A stretch of 64,000 nt of DNA from Myxococcus stipitatus (GCF_038561935.1 NZ_CP102770.1:3844001-3908000), one strand, 5' to 3'; shown: positions 16,807 through 26,118, counted from the first letter of the stretch. Translations and numbers: made by a program. Notes: generated by a model from the sequence alone, not told the origin.

Positions 16807-18804
16807 CTACTGAGTCACGCAAGGCTTGATGGGACGCGGGCACTCCAGGCCCGGACCGGGGTAGCAGCAGAGGTCGTCCTGGTCTCGAGGCAGCACGACC
16901 CACCGGGGACGCGCCGCGCCGACATGGCGCAGGTGGCCGACGACATCGAACGTCGCCCCCTGCAGGAACTGGCACTGCTTCGCCTTTTCCGTGTCGGAGT
17001 CATTCGGGTTGCACTGGACCACCAGGTCCGGCACCGCGTCCTTGGTGACCAGGTTGATGCGGGTGTTCGGGTGCTGCGCCAGGGTGCAGGTGACCACGCC
17101 GCCAAGCGCGTCCTGTGGGGAGATCCAGATGACGGACTGGTCGCTCGTGAGCGTGCGCTCCAGGCGGGTGGTCGCGGCGAGCGACACGGTGGTCTCCGGG
17201 CCCGGCTGGACGGTGCCGCCGAAGCGCACGTGGGCCGGCTTGTCGCACCAGATGTTCATGGTCGCGCCGAACGTGTACGCGTTGGGCGAGCGCGTCCAGA
17301 GCTCGGTGGCGGGGGCCACGGGGGGCGGCGCGTTCACGGTGTGCAGACGCGCCGGCACGGAGTCATCCAGGCCCGCGGCCGGAGCGCCCGTGGGGTTCAT
17401 CTCCACCACGAACTGACCGAAGTTGTCGTAGGTCGTCTTCTCCGTGCACAGCTTGCCGCGGAACTCACCCCGGCCCAGCGTGCAGTCGATGTTGCACTGG
17501 CGCTCGGGCACGTCCGTGTCGGTGGGGGAGTCGGTTCCGCAGGCGCCGTAGCCGGAGCTGCCCGCCTGGCAGAAGGTGGCCACCGTGTTGTTGCCGTTGG
17601 CATCGCAGCTCTTGAAGACGGTCGGGAACTTCACCCGGCGCACCTTCACGAGCGAGGACTCCAGGCCCTCCATCTTGTAGTTGCCGTAGTTGTAGCCGCA
17701 CAGCGGGTCGGTGATGTACGGCGACGCGGTGTAGCCACAGAGCCGGCCGTTGATCTCCACCGGCTTGGCCAGGTCCAGGTACTTGTTCCACTCGGCCTGG
17801 GGCAGCAGCCGGACCTTCTCGCGGATGTTCCACGAGGGGAACGTCAGCTGCGTGGTGGAGGTGAACTCCTGCACCGAGCCCGCGATGGACCAGAGCAGGT
17901 CACCCGGGTCCAACCCCTCCGGGAAGGAGTAGTTGTAGATGAACATCGAGTTGAACCGGCCCGGGTAGAAGCCGGAGGGCTCCGCGGTGAACTGGGAGAC
18001 GGAGCCGGCGATGCTGCCCTCGCGCACCTGGCACGCGGTCAGGTCCGTCACGAAGAAGCCGCCCGGATCCGTGCCCGTGACGAGCAGGGTGACGGGCTGG
18101 CCGTTGTTCGGATCATCCGGGGCGCAGTTCTGCACCAGCGCGGGACCCGCCTCGGGCGCGCGTCCGATGCGCATGAACGTGCCGCTGTACGCCGTCTGCT
18201 GGTTGCCGTTCTGCGGCACTTGCACCGTGGCGATGGTGGGCTCCTCGAAGAACAGCGAGCGCGACAGGCCCGTGGACGAGGTGCGGTGCGCGGGCTCCTG
18301 CGGAAGCTCTCCGGGGACCACTTCGCCGTTGGTGTAGTCGACCTGGACGGGCTCGTCCTCCACCCACACGTGGGTCTCACCGTAGAGCTGGCCCGTGCGC
18401 ACGCTGCCCGTGGCGCGGCCGTTCGTCAGCTGCGCCCAGCGGTAGCGGTAGGGGCCCGTGAGGTTGCCCGGGACGGTGCGGAAGGAGGCCGGACCGTTGA
18501 AGTCCGCCATGGGCTGGCCCTTCACGTCCATCGCCTGGATCTCCAGGTCGATCTCCACCACCGTCCGAGGCAGCGCCAGCAAGCAGTCCTTGGTCCCACG
18601 CACGTCCATGGGGACCGCGGACTGGATGCCGCCGTACTTCGCGGCGCAGGCGGCCACGACCGGCACTTCCTTGCGCGGGTTCGTGTTCGCCTCGTAGATG
18701 CCCTTCACCGTGACCTGGAAGGACCCGAGCCCGGAAGGTTGGGGCGTCTCTTTGGTGTAACAGCCGGCCAGGGACAGCGCCGACAACAGCAGGAGCCTCT
18801 TCAT
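16807..18804 (-). CDS. large lipoprotein of unknown function
   Basis: A 665-residue exported protein with a typical lipobox: MKRLLLLSALSLAGC, Cys15 as the acylated residue. The ATG at 18804 overlaps the stop of the upstream gene by one base (TAATG), so the two are translationally coupled. An Ig-like beginning is possible (LGSFQVTVKGIYEANTN). The middle has many paired cysteines (NVATFCQAGSSGYGACG-type, ERQCNIDCTLGRGEF), and there is a beta-rich end. No catalytic motif was recognised. Its fixed pairing with a 5'-nucleotidase-family lipoprotein suggests a shared envelope function, possibly phosphate or nucleotide scavenging, but that is inferred from neighbourhood only. Confidence 0.72.
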   Translation of the reverse strand: MKRLLLLSALSLAGCYTKETPQPSGLGSFQVTVKGIYEANTNPRKEVPVVAACAAKYGGIQSAVPMDVRGTKDCLLALPRTVVEIDLEIQAMDVKGQPMADFNGPASFRTVPGNLTGPYRYRWAQLTNGRATGSVRTGQLYGETHVWVEDEPVQVDYTNGEVVPGELPQEPAHRTSSTGLSRSLFFEEPTIATVQVPQNGNQQTAYSGTFMRIGRAPEAGPALVQNCAPDDPNNGQPVTLLVTGTDPGGFFVTDLTACQVREGSIAGSVSQFTAEPSGFYPGRFNSMFIYNYSFPEGLDPGDLLWSIAGSVQEFTSTTQLTFPSWNIREKVRLLPQAEWNKYLDLAKPVEINGRLCGYTASPYITDPLCGYNYGNYKMEGLESSLVKVRRVKFPTVFKSCDANGNNTVATFCQAGSSGYGACGTDSPTDTDVPERQCNIDCTLGRGEFRGKLCTEKTTYDNFGQFVVEMNPTGAPAAGLDDSVPARLHTVNAPPPVAPATELWTRSPNAYTFGATMNIWCDKPAHVRFGGTVQPGPETTVSLAATTRLERTLTSDQSVIWISPQDALGGVVTCTLAQHPNTRINLVTKDAVPDLVVQCNPNDSDTEKAKQCQFLQGATFDVVGHLRHVGAARPRWVVLPRDQDDLCCYPGPGLECPRPIKPCVTQ

Positions 18805-21314
18805 TACTTCACCCTCCGGCCAATGCGGCCGTCTTCCACGGCGTCGGCGATGGGCATCGCCGTCGGGTTCGAGCAGAAATTCCGCAGCTGCTGCGTCACC
18901 GTTCCGCACACGGGATTGGTTCCGCTCAGGATGTCGCGGCAGTCACAGCGGCCGGTGAACGGGCCCGGAGAAGGCGTACACGCGGCCTTGGCCTTCGCGG
19001 CGTCGTCGACGCCCGGCGCGTTGCAGCCGGCCGGGTCGTAGTTCTTGGAGGCCAGCTCCGCGCACGTGCACGAGCCCACCGGCTTGGCCGCGATGCAGGC
19101 GGCGCGGGCCTGGTCGGCGTTGGTGATCTCCGGCACGCCGCACTTGGACGCATTGAAGCCGTTGCGCACCAGGTCTCCGCAGGAGCAGGAGCCCACGCGC
19201 GCCGACAGCTCGTTCTCGTAGTCCTGCATCTCGCGGCAGGACGCGACCAGCCGCTCGTTCACCACCCAGCGGCCCCCGATGAAGGCGCCGCAGCGCTGAC
19301 CGTCTGGCTTGTCGCCGCGCGTGGCGTAGCCCGCGTTGATGTCGTCGCAGGTGCAGAAGTCCTGCATGTAGCCGATGAGCGAGTCACGCAGGGAGATGCC
19401 CGTCTCCTGGCGTGTGGTGTTGCGCTTGAGGACGTTGAAGCCCGAGCCACCCTTGGCGATGTAGTCGTTCACCGCGACGCGGTAGGTGCCGAACGGGTTG
19501 AGCGGCTCGTCGCCAATCATGATGTCCGTGCCAGGGTGCGCGTAGCAGCGCCCCTTGGTGGAGGAGCTGCTCTCGTCCTGGAGGCACTGCCAGGGCGCGT
19601 GGCCCTCGCGGTTGTCGGTGGGGCAGTCCGCGCCCGCCATCGCGATGTCGCACTCGACGCGCAGGTCGTTGATCTGCACCTGGGCGCAGTCCATGGTGAA
19701 CCGCGCGCCGGAGATCTGCGCCTGGCTCACGCAGCCACGCTCGGCGGAGCGCTCGGCCACGAAGTCGAACATCTCCTGCATCTCCTTGCCGGAGATGTAC
19801 ATGATGTTGATGGTGTTCTCGAACGGGAACACGTTGAACATCGACTCCTGGGAGATGACGCCGGAGTAGAGGTTGTCGCGGATGCCCAGCGAGTTGGTGA
19901 GCGCCATCTGCGCGTCCACCCGGCGGCGCTTGCGCATGGAGTCCGCCGCGATGTTGCCCAGCGGCGAGTCACCACCCGTCGAGTTGTTGCGGCGGGTCAC
20001 GTCCGCGGGCGCGTACGCGAAGATGTTGGTGAGCTGCAGCTTCATGTCCATGCCGATGATGTAGGGCTGGAGCAGGTGCGTGGTGAACCGGTCCTCCTGC
20101 TCGCGGCACTTGTCGATGGCGGCGCGAACGGCGGGCAGCTGGATGAACTGGCCGTCCTCCCAGAAGATGTTCGAGTCGTAGCGGAACTTGCGCATCGCGT
20201 CGTCGCACCAGAGCGCGTCGATGGGGAACACGCGGTAGTCCTGGCTGACGACCTCGCCGCCCTCACCGGTGCCCAGCACGTCCGGCATCTTCACGATCAG
20301 GTCCAGCCGGCCCACGTACTTGGAGAAGGCGCCGGAGTGCGCGAGCACCACCTTGCGGCCGCTCGGGTCGGAGATGAGCTGCGGCGGGTTGAGCACCACG
20401 TGCAGGTGGCCGCCCATCACCACGTCGACGCCGCTGACGCCCGGGATGTGCACGCGCACGACGGACTTCTCGTGGCCTTCGGGACCGAACCACTCCAGCA
20501 CCTGCCACGGGTTGCTCTCGCGGCGGATGAAGCTGCGGGCGCGGCCGTACTCGTAATAAGCCTCATAGCCCTGGATGACGTCCTGGTCCTCGGTGAGGCC
20601 CAGGTGGCTGACGATGACGATGAGGTCCGTCACCGGGCGCAGCAGCGCCACGTACGCGCGGACCACCTCGTTCTGCTCCAGCGGGGTGACCTGCATGCTG
20701 TTGCCGCCCTCGACGATGGAGTTGAGGGAGGAGATGTTGGCCATGCCGATGACACCGACGCGCACACCCTTGATGTTGCGGATGGTGTACGGCGAGGTCT
20801 CCAGCGCCGTCTCGTTGCTGCCGTTCTGCCGCCAGTCGTTCCAGTTGTAGTTGGCGGCCAGCAGCGGGAAGGTCGCGTGCTGCTTGGCCTGCTGGGTGAA
20901 GTTCAGCGCGCCCGCGTCGAACTCGTGGTTGCCCACGACGGCGGCGTCCAGGCGGGAGGCGGAGAGGAAGCGGAACTCCACCTCGCCGTTGTTGAGGTTG
21001 AAGATGGGGGCACCCTGGAAGCAGTCTCCAGAGTCCAGGTGCATCACTCGCTCCCCGCGCTCGCGCTCGCGCTTGAGCAGCGCGGCCATGCGAGTGGCTC
21101 CACCGAACGGGCCGGCCTCGGGCACGAGGCCCAGATCCTGGTCCGTCTTCAACGGAGCGAAGTCATAGGGGATGAGGCGGGAGTGGATGTCCGAGGTATG
21201 AAGGAGCGTCAGCCGCACCTCCTGCCCCTCGAGGTGGTAGTCCTGGCCCTCCACCACAGGCATGCATGAAGCAGTGGCCAGGGCACATAGAAGGCCGAGC
21301 AGGAGGCGACGCAT
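18804..21314 (-). CDS. 5'-nucleotidase/UshA-family lipoprotein with Cys-repeat tail
   Basis: An 836-residue exported metallophosphoesterase. The lipobox is ATASC (C17) after ATG 21314. The calcineurin-like half has LLHTSDIHSRL, DSGDCFQG, GNHEFDAG and GGHLHV, the metal-binding motifs of the UshA/CpdB family; the second half has the 5'-nucleotidase C domain including NIAADSMRKRR and NDYIAKGGSGFNVL. These enzymes hydrolyse nucleotides or cyclic nucleotides in the periplasm. The usual length is about 550-650. The excess is partly an inserted CQSD-type segment and mostly a tail of about 170 residues with repeated units (SCSCGDL...CG, SCTCAEL...CN, RCDCRDI...CG). The operon partner is the lipoprotein at 16807-18804. 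Confidence 0.88.
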   Translation of the reverse strand: MRRLLLGLLCALATASCMPVVEGQDYHLEGQEVRLTLLHTSDIHSRLIPYDFAPLKTDQDLGLVPEAGPFGGATRMAALLKRERERGERVMHLDSGDCFQGAPIFNLNNGEVEFRFLSASRLDAAVVGNHEFDAGALNFTQQAKQHATFPLLAANYNWNDWRQNGSNETALETSPYTIRNIKGVRVGVIGMANISSLNSIVEGGNSMQVTPLEQNEVVRAYVALLRPVTDLIVIVSHLGLTEDQDVIQGYEAYYEYGRARSFIRRESNPWQVLEWFGPEGHEKSVVRVHIPGVSGVDVVMGGHLHVVLNPPQLISDPSGRKVVLAHSGAFSKYVGRLDLIVKMPDVLGTGEGGEVVSQDYRVFPIDALWCDDAMRKFRYDSNIFWEDGQFIQLPAVRAAIDKCREQEDRFTTHLLQPYIIGMDMKLQLTNIFAYAPADVTRRNNSTGGDSPLGNIAADSMRKRRRVDAQMALTNSLGIRDNLYSGVISQESMFNVFPFENTINIMYISGKEMQEMFDFVAERSAERGCVSQAQISGARFTMDCAQVQINDLRVECDIAMAGADCPTDNREGHAPWQCLQDESSSSTKGRCYAHPGTDIMIGDEPLNPFGTYRVAVNDYIAKGGSGFNVLKRNTTRQETGISLRDSLIGYMQDFCTCDDINAGYATRGDKPDGQRCGAFIGGRWVVNERLVASCREMQDYENELSARVGSCSCGDLVRNGFNASKCGVPEITNADQARAACIAAKPVGSCTCAELASKNYDPAGCNAPGVDDAAKAKAACTPSPGPFTGRCDCRDILSGTNPVCGTVTQQLRNFCSNPTAMPIADAVEDGRIGRRVK

Positions 21315-21454
21315 CAGGAAGATTCCGTGTTTCGGTAGGACGTCGGGGGTAAACCGCGCGCAAAGTACGGTATCGGACAAGATCGGGCAAGCAACGGCGC
21401 GATGGCAACCCGCCTCATCTACCGCGATGCGCACCCTCAGGAGAACAGCCAGAC

Positions 21455-22135
21455 ATGCGGCAAAGCCATTCCAGTGTGACTGACATCGAGATCATCGAGG
21501 ATTTCTCGTCTTCAGCGCGGTGCGACGAGGGGTTCCTCCGGGTCAAGCGCCTGCGGTGTCGCAACCGACGCGCGGATGGTTCGTCTTCACCCGTCTACAG
21601 GGTGGATGTGGTGGACCGGCCCCGGCTGGATGCGGTGTCGGTGCTTGTCTATCGACGCGGTGCGGCGGGGCTCGAGGTGCTGACGCGCATGAACCTGAGG
21701 CCCGCGGCCTTCTTCCGGAAGGATCAACGCGACGCGATGACGGTGCCGGACCCGGCGGCGGGCTACCTGCGGGTGGAGGAGATCGTCGCGGGGCTGCTGG
21801 AGCCGGAGGACAAGGGCGAGGAGGGGCTTCGCCGGCGCGCGGCGGAGGAGGTCCGCGAGGAGGCGGGCTATCGCGTGAAGCCGGAGGACATCCAGCTGCT
21901 GGGGGGCGCGTTCTTCCTGGCGCCGGGCATCCTCTCCGAGAAGGTGTTCCCCGCGGCGGTGGACGTCACGGGCGTGGCGCAGGAGGAGCCGGAGGGGGAC
22001 GGGTCGCCGCTGGAGGAGGGGACGTTGCTCCACTGGAGGCCGTTCCAGGAGGTGCTCGAGGCCTGCAGGCGAGGGGACATCCCGGACGCGAAGACGGAGG
22101 TGTCGCTCACGAGGTTGCTTGCCCGGATGGGGTGA
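21455..22135 (+). CDS. Nudix hydrolase
   Basis: A 226-residue soluble protein with a Nudix box near residues 118-140: a glycine-led loop then EEGLRRRAAEEVREEAGY, matching the REUxEExGU core that binds Mg2+ and cleaves nucleoside diphosphate-linked compounds. The flanks fit ADP-ribose or nucleotide-sugar pyrophosphatases (VYRVDVVDRPRLDAVSVLVYR before the box and a strand FFLAPGILSEKVFPAAVDV after it), but the substrate cannot be assigned. ATG 21455 has AGGAG 11 bases upstream, a long spacing. It is divergent from the nucleotidase operon and shares a 140-base intergenic region with it. Confidence 0.86.
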   Translation: MRQSHSSVTDIEIIEDFSSSARCDEGFLRVKRLRCRNRRADGSSSPVYRVDVVDRPRLDAVSVLVYRRGAAGLEVLTRMNLRPAAFFRKDQRDAMTVPDPAAGYLRVEEIVAGLLEPEDKGEEGLRRRAAEEVREEAGYRVKPEDIQLLGGAFFLAPGILSEKVFPAAVDVTGVAQEEPEGDGSPLEEGTLLHWRPFQEVLEACRRGDIPDAKTEVSLTRLLARMG

Positions 22136-22215
22136 AGCGGCGCAGCGGGGTTCCTCGGGGCCGCGTGCCGGGGTAGGGTGCGCGGCGTTTCGAACTCCAC
22201 TGCCGAGGTTGCTGC

Positions 22216-23679
22216 ATGTCGTCGCTGCCCCCGTGGCTGGCCAACCTGTTGCCCATTCTCATCCTGCTGGGAGCCATCTCGCTCGTGCTGGCGAGGCTCC
22301 CGAAGGTGGAGCTGGGCCACACGGATGCCTTCCGCCGACGCCGCTTCTTCAACTGGTTCCCTCTGGGGATGACGTACGCGTTCCTCTACATGGGGCGCTA
22401 CAACGTCAACGAAGCCACCAGCGCGATGAAGGGCCACACGTCCAACGCGGACTTCGGCACCATCTTCTTCTGGGGCACGCTGGTCTACGGCTTCGCGTTC
22501 CTCATCAACGGCCCGCTGACGGACAAGCTGGGAGGCCGCAAGACGATCCTCCTGGCCGCCGCGGGCTCGTCGGTGGCGAACGTGTTGATGGGCACGGTCG
22601 TCTACAAGGTGCTCACGCAGGGCTGGCAGCCGCCCGGCGGCATCGTGGGGTCGCTGTCGTTCCTCTACGCCGTCAACATGTACTTCCAGAGCTTCGGCGC
22701 GGTCTCCATCGTCAAGGTGAACGCGGCGTGGTTCCACGTGCGCGAGCGCGGCCAGCTGGGCGGCGTCTTCGGCATCCTCATCTCGTTGGGTGTGTACTTC
22801 GCCTACGACTGGAGCCGCGTCATCGCCAAGGCGGCGCCCACGTACTGGGTGTTCTTCGTGCCGGCGGCGGTGCTCGCGGCCTTCGTGCTGCTGGACTTCT
22901 TCGTCATCCGCGACACTCCGAGCCACACGGGGCACCCGGACTTCGACACGCAGGATGCCTCCAGCGGTGAGCAGGGCAAGAGCCTGGGGGTGGGCGAGGT
23001 CCTGTGGAAGATGCTGAGCAACCGGGCCATCATCATCATCATGCTGGTGGAGTTCTGCAGCGGCTTCATGCGCAACGCCATCATGCAGTGGTACCCCAAG
23101 TTCGCGCGTGCGACGGGAATCGGCGAGACGTTCGTCGCCGCCAACTGGGGCATGCTCCTGTGCGTGGCGGGCATCACCGGCGGCATGTTCGCCGGCGTCA
23201 TCAGCGACCGCGTCTTCGACTCGCGTCGCGGGCCGGTCTCCGCGGTGCTCTACGCGGGCATGAGCCTGGGCGCGGTGGCCGCGCTGTTCCTGCTCAAGAG
23301 CCCGGCGCTGGGGTGGACCGTCATCTTCATGTCGCTGTGTGTGATTGGCGTGCACGGCATGCTGTCCGGCACCGCGAGCATGGACTTCGGTGGCAAGAAG
23401 AACGCGGGCCTCGCGGTGGGCATCATCGACGGCGCGGTGTACGCCGGCACCGCGCTCCAGTCGCTGCTGCTCGGGCGCATCCTGCCCGCGGGGGACGTCG
23501 CCAAGGACCCGGGCAACTGGGGCAACTGGCCGCTCGCGATGCTGCCACTGTCGTTCGGTGGATTGTTGCTGGCCACGCGCGTGTGGAATGCCCGCCCGCA
23601 GCCGAAGGCCGGCACCGCCGCGCCAGCCGTTGCCACCGCGCAGACAGTTTCAGCTCCTAGGACTGGTACCGAGGGCTGA
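22216..23679 (+). CDS. MFS permease, organophosphate:phosphate antiporter-like
   Basis: A 487-residue membrane protein with about 12 helices plus an extra N-terminal one. The GRYNVNEATSAM stretch in the first helix pair, the loop GPLTDKLGGRKTILL (the MFS inter-helix motif) and the later region RNAIMQWYPKFAR resemble the GlpT/UhpT/PgtP subgroup, which exchange phosphate for glycerol-3-phosphate or sugar phosphates. The key substrate arginines cannot be placed with certainty by eye, so substrate is open. It begins about 80 bases after the Nudix gene on the same strand, and a ten-base-pair hairpin follows the stop. Confidence 0.82.
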   Translation: MSSLPPWLANLLPILILLGAISLVLARLPKVELGHTDAFRRRRFFNWFPLGMTYAFLYMGRYNVNEATSAMKGHTSNADFGTIFFWGTLVYGFAFLINGPLTDKLGGRKTILLAAAGSSVANVLMGTVVYKVLTQGWQPPGGIVGSLSFLYAVNMYFQSFGAVSIVKVNAAWFHVRERGQLGGVFGILISLGVYFAYDWSRVIAKAAPTYWVFFVPAAVLAAFVLLDFFVIRDTPSHTGHPDFDTQDASSGEQGKSLGVGEVLWKMLSNRAIIIIMLVEFCSGFMRNAIMQWYPKFARATGIGETFVAANWGMLLCVAGITGGMFAGVISDRVFDSRRGPVSAVLYAGMSLGAVAALFLLKSPALGWTVIFMSLCVIGVHGMLSGTASMDFGGKKNAGLAVGIIDGAVYAGTALQSLLLGRILPAGDVAKDPGNWGNWPLAMLPLSFGGLLLATRVWNARPQPKAGTAAPAVATAQTVSAPRTGTEG

Positions 23680-23700
23680 GGCCCCTGTGAAGGGGGAGAC

Positions 23701-23728
23701 GTCACGGGGGGCATCCCTCCCCCGTGAC
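23701..23728 (+). terminator. terminator hairpin after MFS permease
   Basis: GTCACGGGGG at 23701-23710 pairs perfectly with CCCCCGTGAC at 23719-23728 around an eight-base loop. A short AGGGTTGT follows in place of a U-tract. Confidence 0.65.
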
Positions 23729-23752
23729 AGGGTTGTAACGTAGAGTGAGGCT

Positions 23753-25312
23753 GTGACCCAGGCACCCGCACCACTGCAGAGCCGCTTCGAGGTTCACGAC
23801 CGGAAGCAGTTCGAGATCAAGCTCGAGTACCAGCCTTCGGGCGTGGATGAGACTCGCTATCTCGTGGAGGCACACCTGTTCCTTCCGGGCAGCCTCTACA
23901 TCGACGCGGAGACGTACCCCCGCGCGGACTTCTACGCGGACATCCACAACTACGTGCGCTTCAAGACGCCGGTGATGGCGGTGCAGGAGCTGCTCACGTC
24001 GGACGCATCTCCGCTGGTGAAGCTGGAGGCGTGGCTGCGCACGGGACTGGGCTCCGAAGGGGACATCGTCTACCAGGCGAAGCTGTTGTCCTGCGTGCTG
24101 CGGGGCGCGCTGCGCCGCTTCGCCACGGGCGTGGAGGCGCGCTGCGAGGGCCCGGTGTCGCTGCCCACGGACGCGTGCGCGACGCTGGAGTCGGATGTCG
24201 TGGCCATGCAGTCGGGCGTGGCGCAGGTGCTGGAGCGCTTCCGCCAGTGGCTTCGCTCGGTGGGGGAGCTGCGGGTGCAGGACCGCTCGCGCATGTCGCT
24301 GCGGCTGGTGGACGAGTACGTGAGCCTCCTGGTGGAGAACGGCTTCCGGCGCGCGGTGGCGGACATGAAGTCGCTGCCGCGGGGAGAGCCGTGGCTGGGG
24401 CTGCGCAAGGGGCTGATGGACGCGGTGCTGCGCGAGGAGGTCTACCGGAAGGAGAACCGGCTTCGCAGCGTGCTGAGCCCCACGGGGGACAACGAGGAGT
24501 ACATCCAGCGGCTGGGCATGCTGAAGAAGTTCTGCATGAACGTGCTCTTCCTCTCCTCGCGCCGCAGGCAGAAGCGGCAGGGCTGGGAGGAGGTGCTCTT
24601 CGCGCTCGCGGCGGGCATCGCCATGTCGTTCGCGACCGCGGTGGCCTTGTGGGCGCAGATCCGCTTCACGCAGGTGAGCCTCAACTTCTTCCTCATCGCC
24701 GTGGTCGGCTACATGATGAAGGACCGCATCAAGGAGGGCCTGCGGCGCGTCTTGAGCCGGGTGGCGGCCACGCACCTGTCGGACCGGACCGCGGCGCTGG
24801 TGGACCCGGTGACGGGGCGCACCATCGGCACATGCGAGGAGCGCGTGGACTACGGGCCCAAGGTGCCGGCGTCCGTGACGGCGCTGCGCCACCAGGACGA
24901 CTTCCTCATGGTGTCCCAGGGCGAGGTGACGGAGACGGTCATCCGCTACCAGAAGCACATCGTGCTGGATGCGCGCCTGTTGCCTCGCACGGAGCGGGGC
25001 CTGTCGGGCGTGACGGACATCCTCCGGCTCAATGTGGGACGGTTCCTGCGGGACATGGACGAGCCGGAGCTGGCGCTGGAGTACGTGGACCTGGCGGACC
25101 TGTCCGTGGGCCACATCCGAGGCGCCAAGCGCTACCCCGTGGACGTGGTGTTCCGCTTCACGGTGGAGGAAGGGGAGAGCGACCGGCGCCAGGAGAGCAC
25201 GCAGATGGTGCGACTGGTCCTGGACCGCAACGGCATCCAGCGCATGCAGCGCTTCGCGGACGCGGGGCAGGGCGTGCCTCCTGGTCCCATGCCCTGGCAG
25301 TCGGCCGCCTGA
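23753..25312 (+). CDS. unknown membrane-anchored protein
   Basis: A 519-residue protein read from GTG 23753. I do not recognise it. The N-terminal 280 residues are soluble (FEIKLEYQPSGVDETRYLVE..., with several Arg-rich helices). Two adjacent hydrophobic segments follow near residues 282-325 (LFALAAGIAMSFATAVALWA and LNFFLIAVVGYMM). The remaining 190 residues are soluble again and include FRFTVEEGE and MVRLVLDRNGIQRMQRF. The topology suggests two cytoplasmic domains joined by a membrane hairpin, as in some membrane-associated scaffolds. It begins 25 bases past a terminator and ends in a hairpin that includes its own stop codon, so it is probably a single-gene transcript. Confidence 0.7.
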   Translation: MTQAPAPLQSRFEVHDRKQFEIKLEYQPSGVDETRYLVEAHLFLPGSLYIDAETYPRADFYADIHNYVRFKTPVMAVQELLTSDASPLVKLEAWLRTGLGSEGDIVYQAKLLSCVLRGALRRFATGVEARCEGPVSLPTDACATLESDVVAMQSGVAQVLERFRQWLRSVGELRVQDRSRMSLRLVDEYVSLLVENGFRRAVADMKSLPRGEPWLGLRKGLMDAVLREEVYRKENRLRSVLSPTGDNEEYIQRLGMLKKFCMNVLFLSSRRRQKRQGWEEVLFALAAGIAMSFATAVALWAQIRFTQVSLNFFLIAVVGYMMKDRIKEGLRRVLSRVAATHLSDRTAALVDPVTGRTIGTCEERVDYGPKVPASVTALRHQDDFLMVSQGEVTETVIRYQKHIVLDARLLPRTERGLSGVTDILRLNVGRFLRDMDEPELALEYVDLADLSVGHIRGAKRYPVDVVFRFTVEEGESDRRQESTQMVRLVLDRNGIQRMQRFADAGQGVPPGPMPWQSAA

Positions 25313-25318
25313 GGCGGC
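25304..25318 (+). terminator. small hairpin containing the stop codon
   Basis: GCCGCC at 25304-25309 pairs with GGCGGC at 25313-25318. The three-base loop is the TGA stop codon of the preceding gene. GGTTTAGG follows. The loop is tight, so terminator function is uncertain. Confidence 0.35.
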
Positions 25319-25351
25319 GGTTTAGGCGGCACGGTCGCGCGCGCGAGGGTA

Positions 25352-26113
25352 ATGTTCGCCGCGCCCATGGCTCCCGAAGACTTCAAGAAGCGCATTCGCG
25401 CGGACTGGCGCGACAGCCTGAACACCGTCCTGGCCCGGGCCCGCTCGCTCGGTGAGCGGGCGGTGCTGGCCTTCGACCTGGACTCCACGCTGCTCGACAA
25501 CCGGCACCGCCAGGCCCGCATCCTGAGGGAATACGGGCAGGCCCACGCGGTTGCCGCCCTGGCCGCGTGTGGACCGGACCACTGGACCTCCGGCTGGGAC
25601 ATGCGTGACGCGATGCGCGCATGTGGCCTGGGGGACGCGCAGGTCGAAGACCACTTCCCTGTCGCGCGAAAGTTCTGGGCGGAGCGGTTCTTCACCAGCG
25701 AGTACTGCGAGGTCGACGAGGCCATCGAGGGGGCCGCGGCCTTCACGCACGCCGTGGTCGCCACGGGGGCGCACCTGGTCTACGTCACGGGCCGCCACGA
25801 GGGCATGCGCGCCGGCTCCACCGCCTGCATGCGCCGCCACGGCATGGCGGTTCCCGACGAGAAGCGGGTGCTCCTGGTGATGAAGCCCACGCTGAGCGAC
25901 GACGATGACGCGTTCAAGCGCGAGGCCCACGCGAGGCTGGGTCGGCTGGGCACCGTGGTGGCCGCCTTCGACAACGAGCCCACCCACGCGAACGACTATC
26001 AGCGGCGCTTTCCGGAGGCACTCGTGATTCATCTGGCCACGGACCATTCCGGCAGGCCCGTCACGCTGTTGGATGGCATCATCAGCGTGCCTCATTTCAC
26101 GCTCGTTTCCTGA
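25352..26113 (+). CDS. HAD-superfamily hydrolase
   Basis: A 253-residue cytoplasmic protein with HAD motif I as AFDLDSTLLDN (nucleophile D42, acid D44), a motif II region in LVYVTGRHEGM, and a motif IV acidic site near VAAFDNEPTHAN. It is probably a Mg2+-dependent phosphatase; the DLDST form is common in phosphatases acting on small molecules, but the substrate is unknown. A cap domain is likely inserted after motif I. ATG 25352 is used here; an in-frame ATG at 25367 is equally possible because the purine stretch GAGGG lies only two bases before the first. Confidence 0.84.
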   Translation: MFAAPMAPEDFKKRIRADWRDSLNTVLARARSLGERAVLAFDLDSTLLDNRHRQARILREYGQAHAVAALAACGPDHWTSGWDMRDAMRACGLGDAQVEDHFPVARKFWAERFFTSEYCEVDEAIEGAAAFTHAVVATGAHLVYVTGRHEGMRAGSTACMRRHGMAVPDEKRVLLVMKPTLSDDDDAFKREAHARLGRLGTVVAAFDNEPTHANDYQRRFPEALVIHLATDHSGRPVTLLDGIISVPHFTLVS

Positions 26114-26118
26114 CGCAC

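Noticed and set aside
19536-21269. Plus-strand open frame antisense to the 5'-nucleotidase
   Set aside because: No recognisable domain; the minus frame contains every metallophosphoesterase motif.
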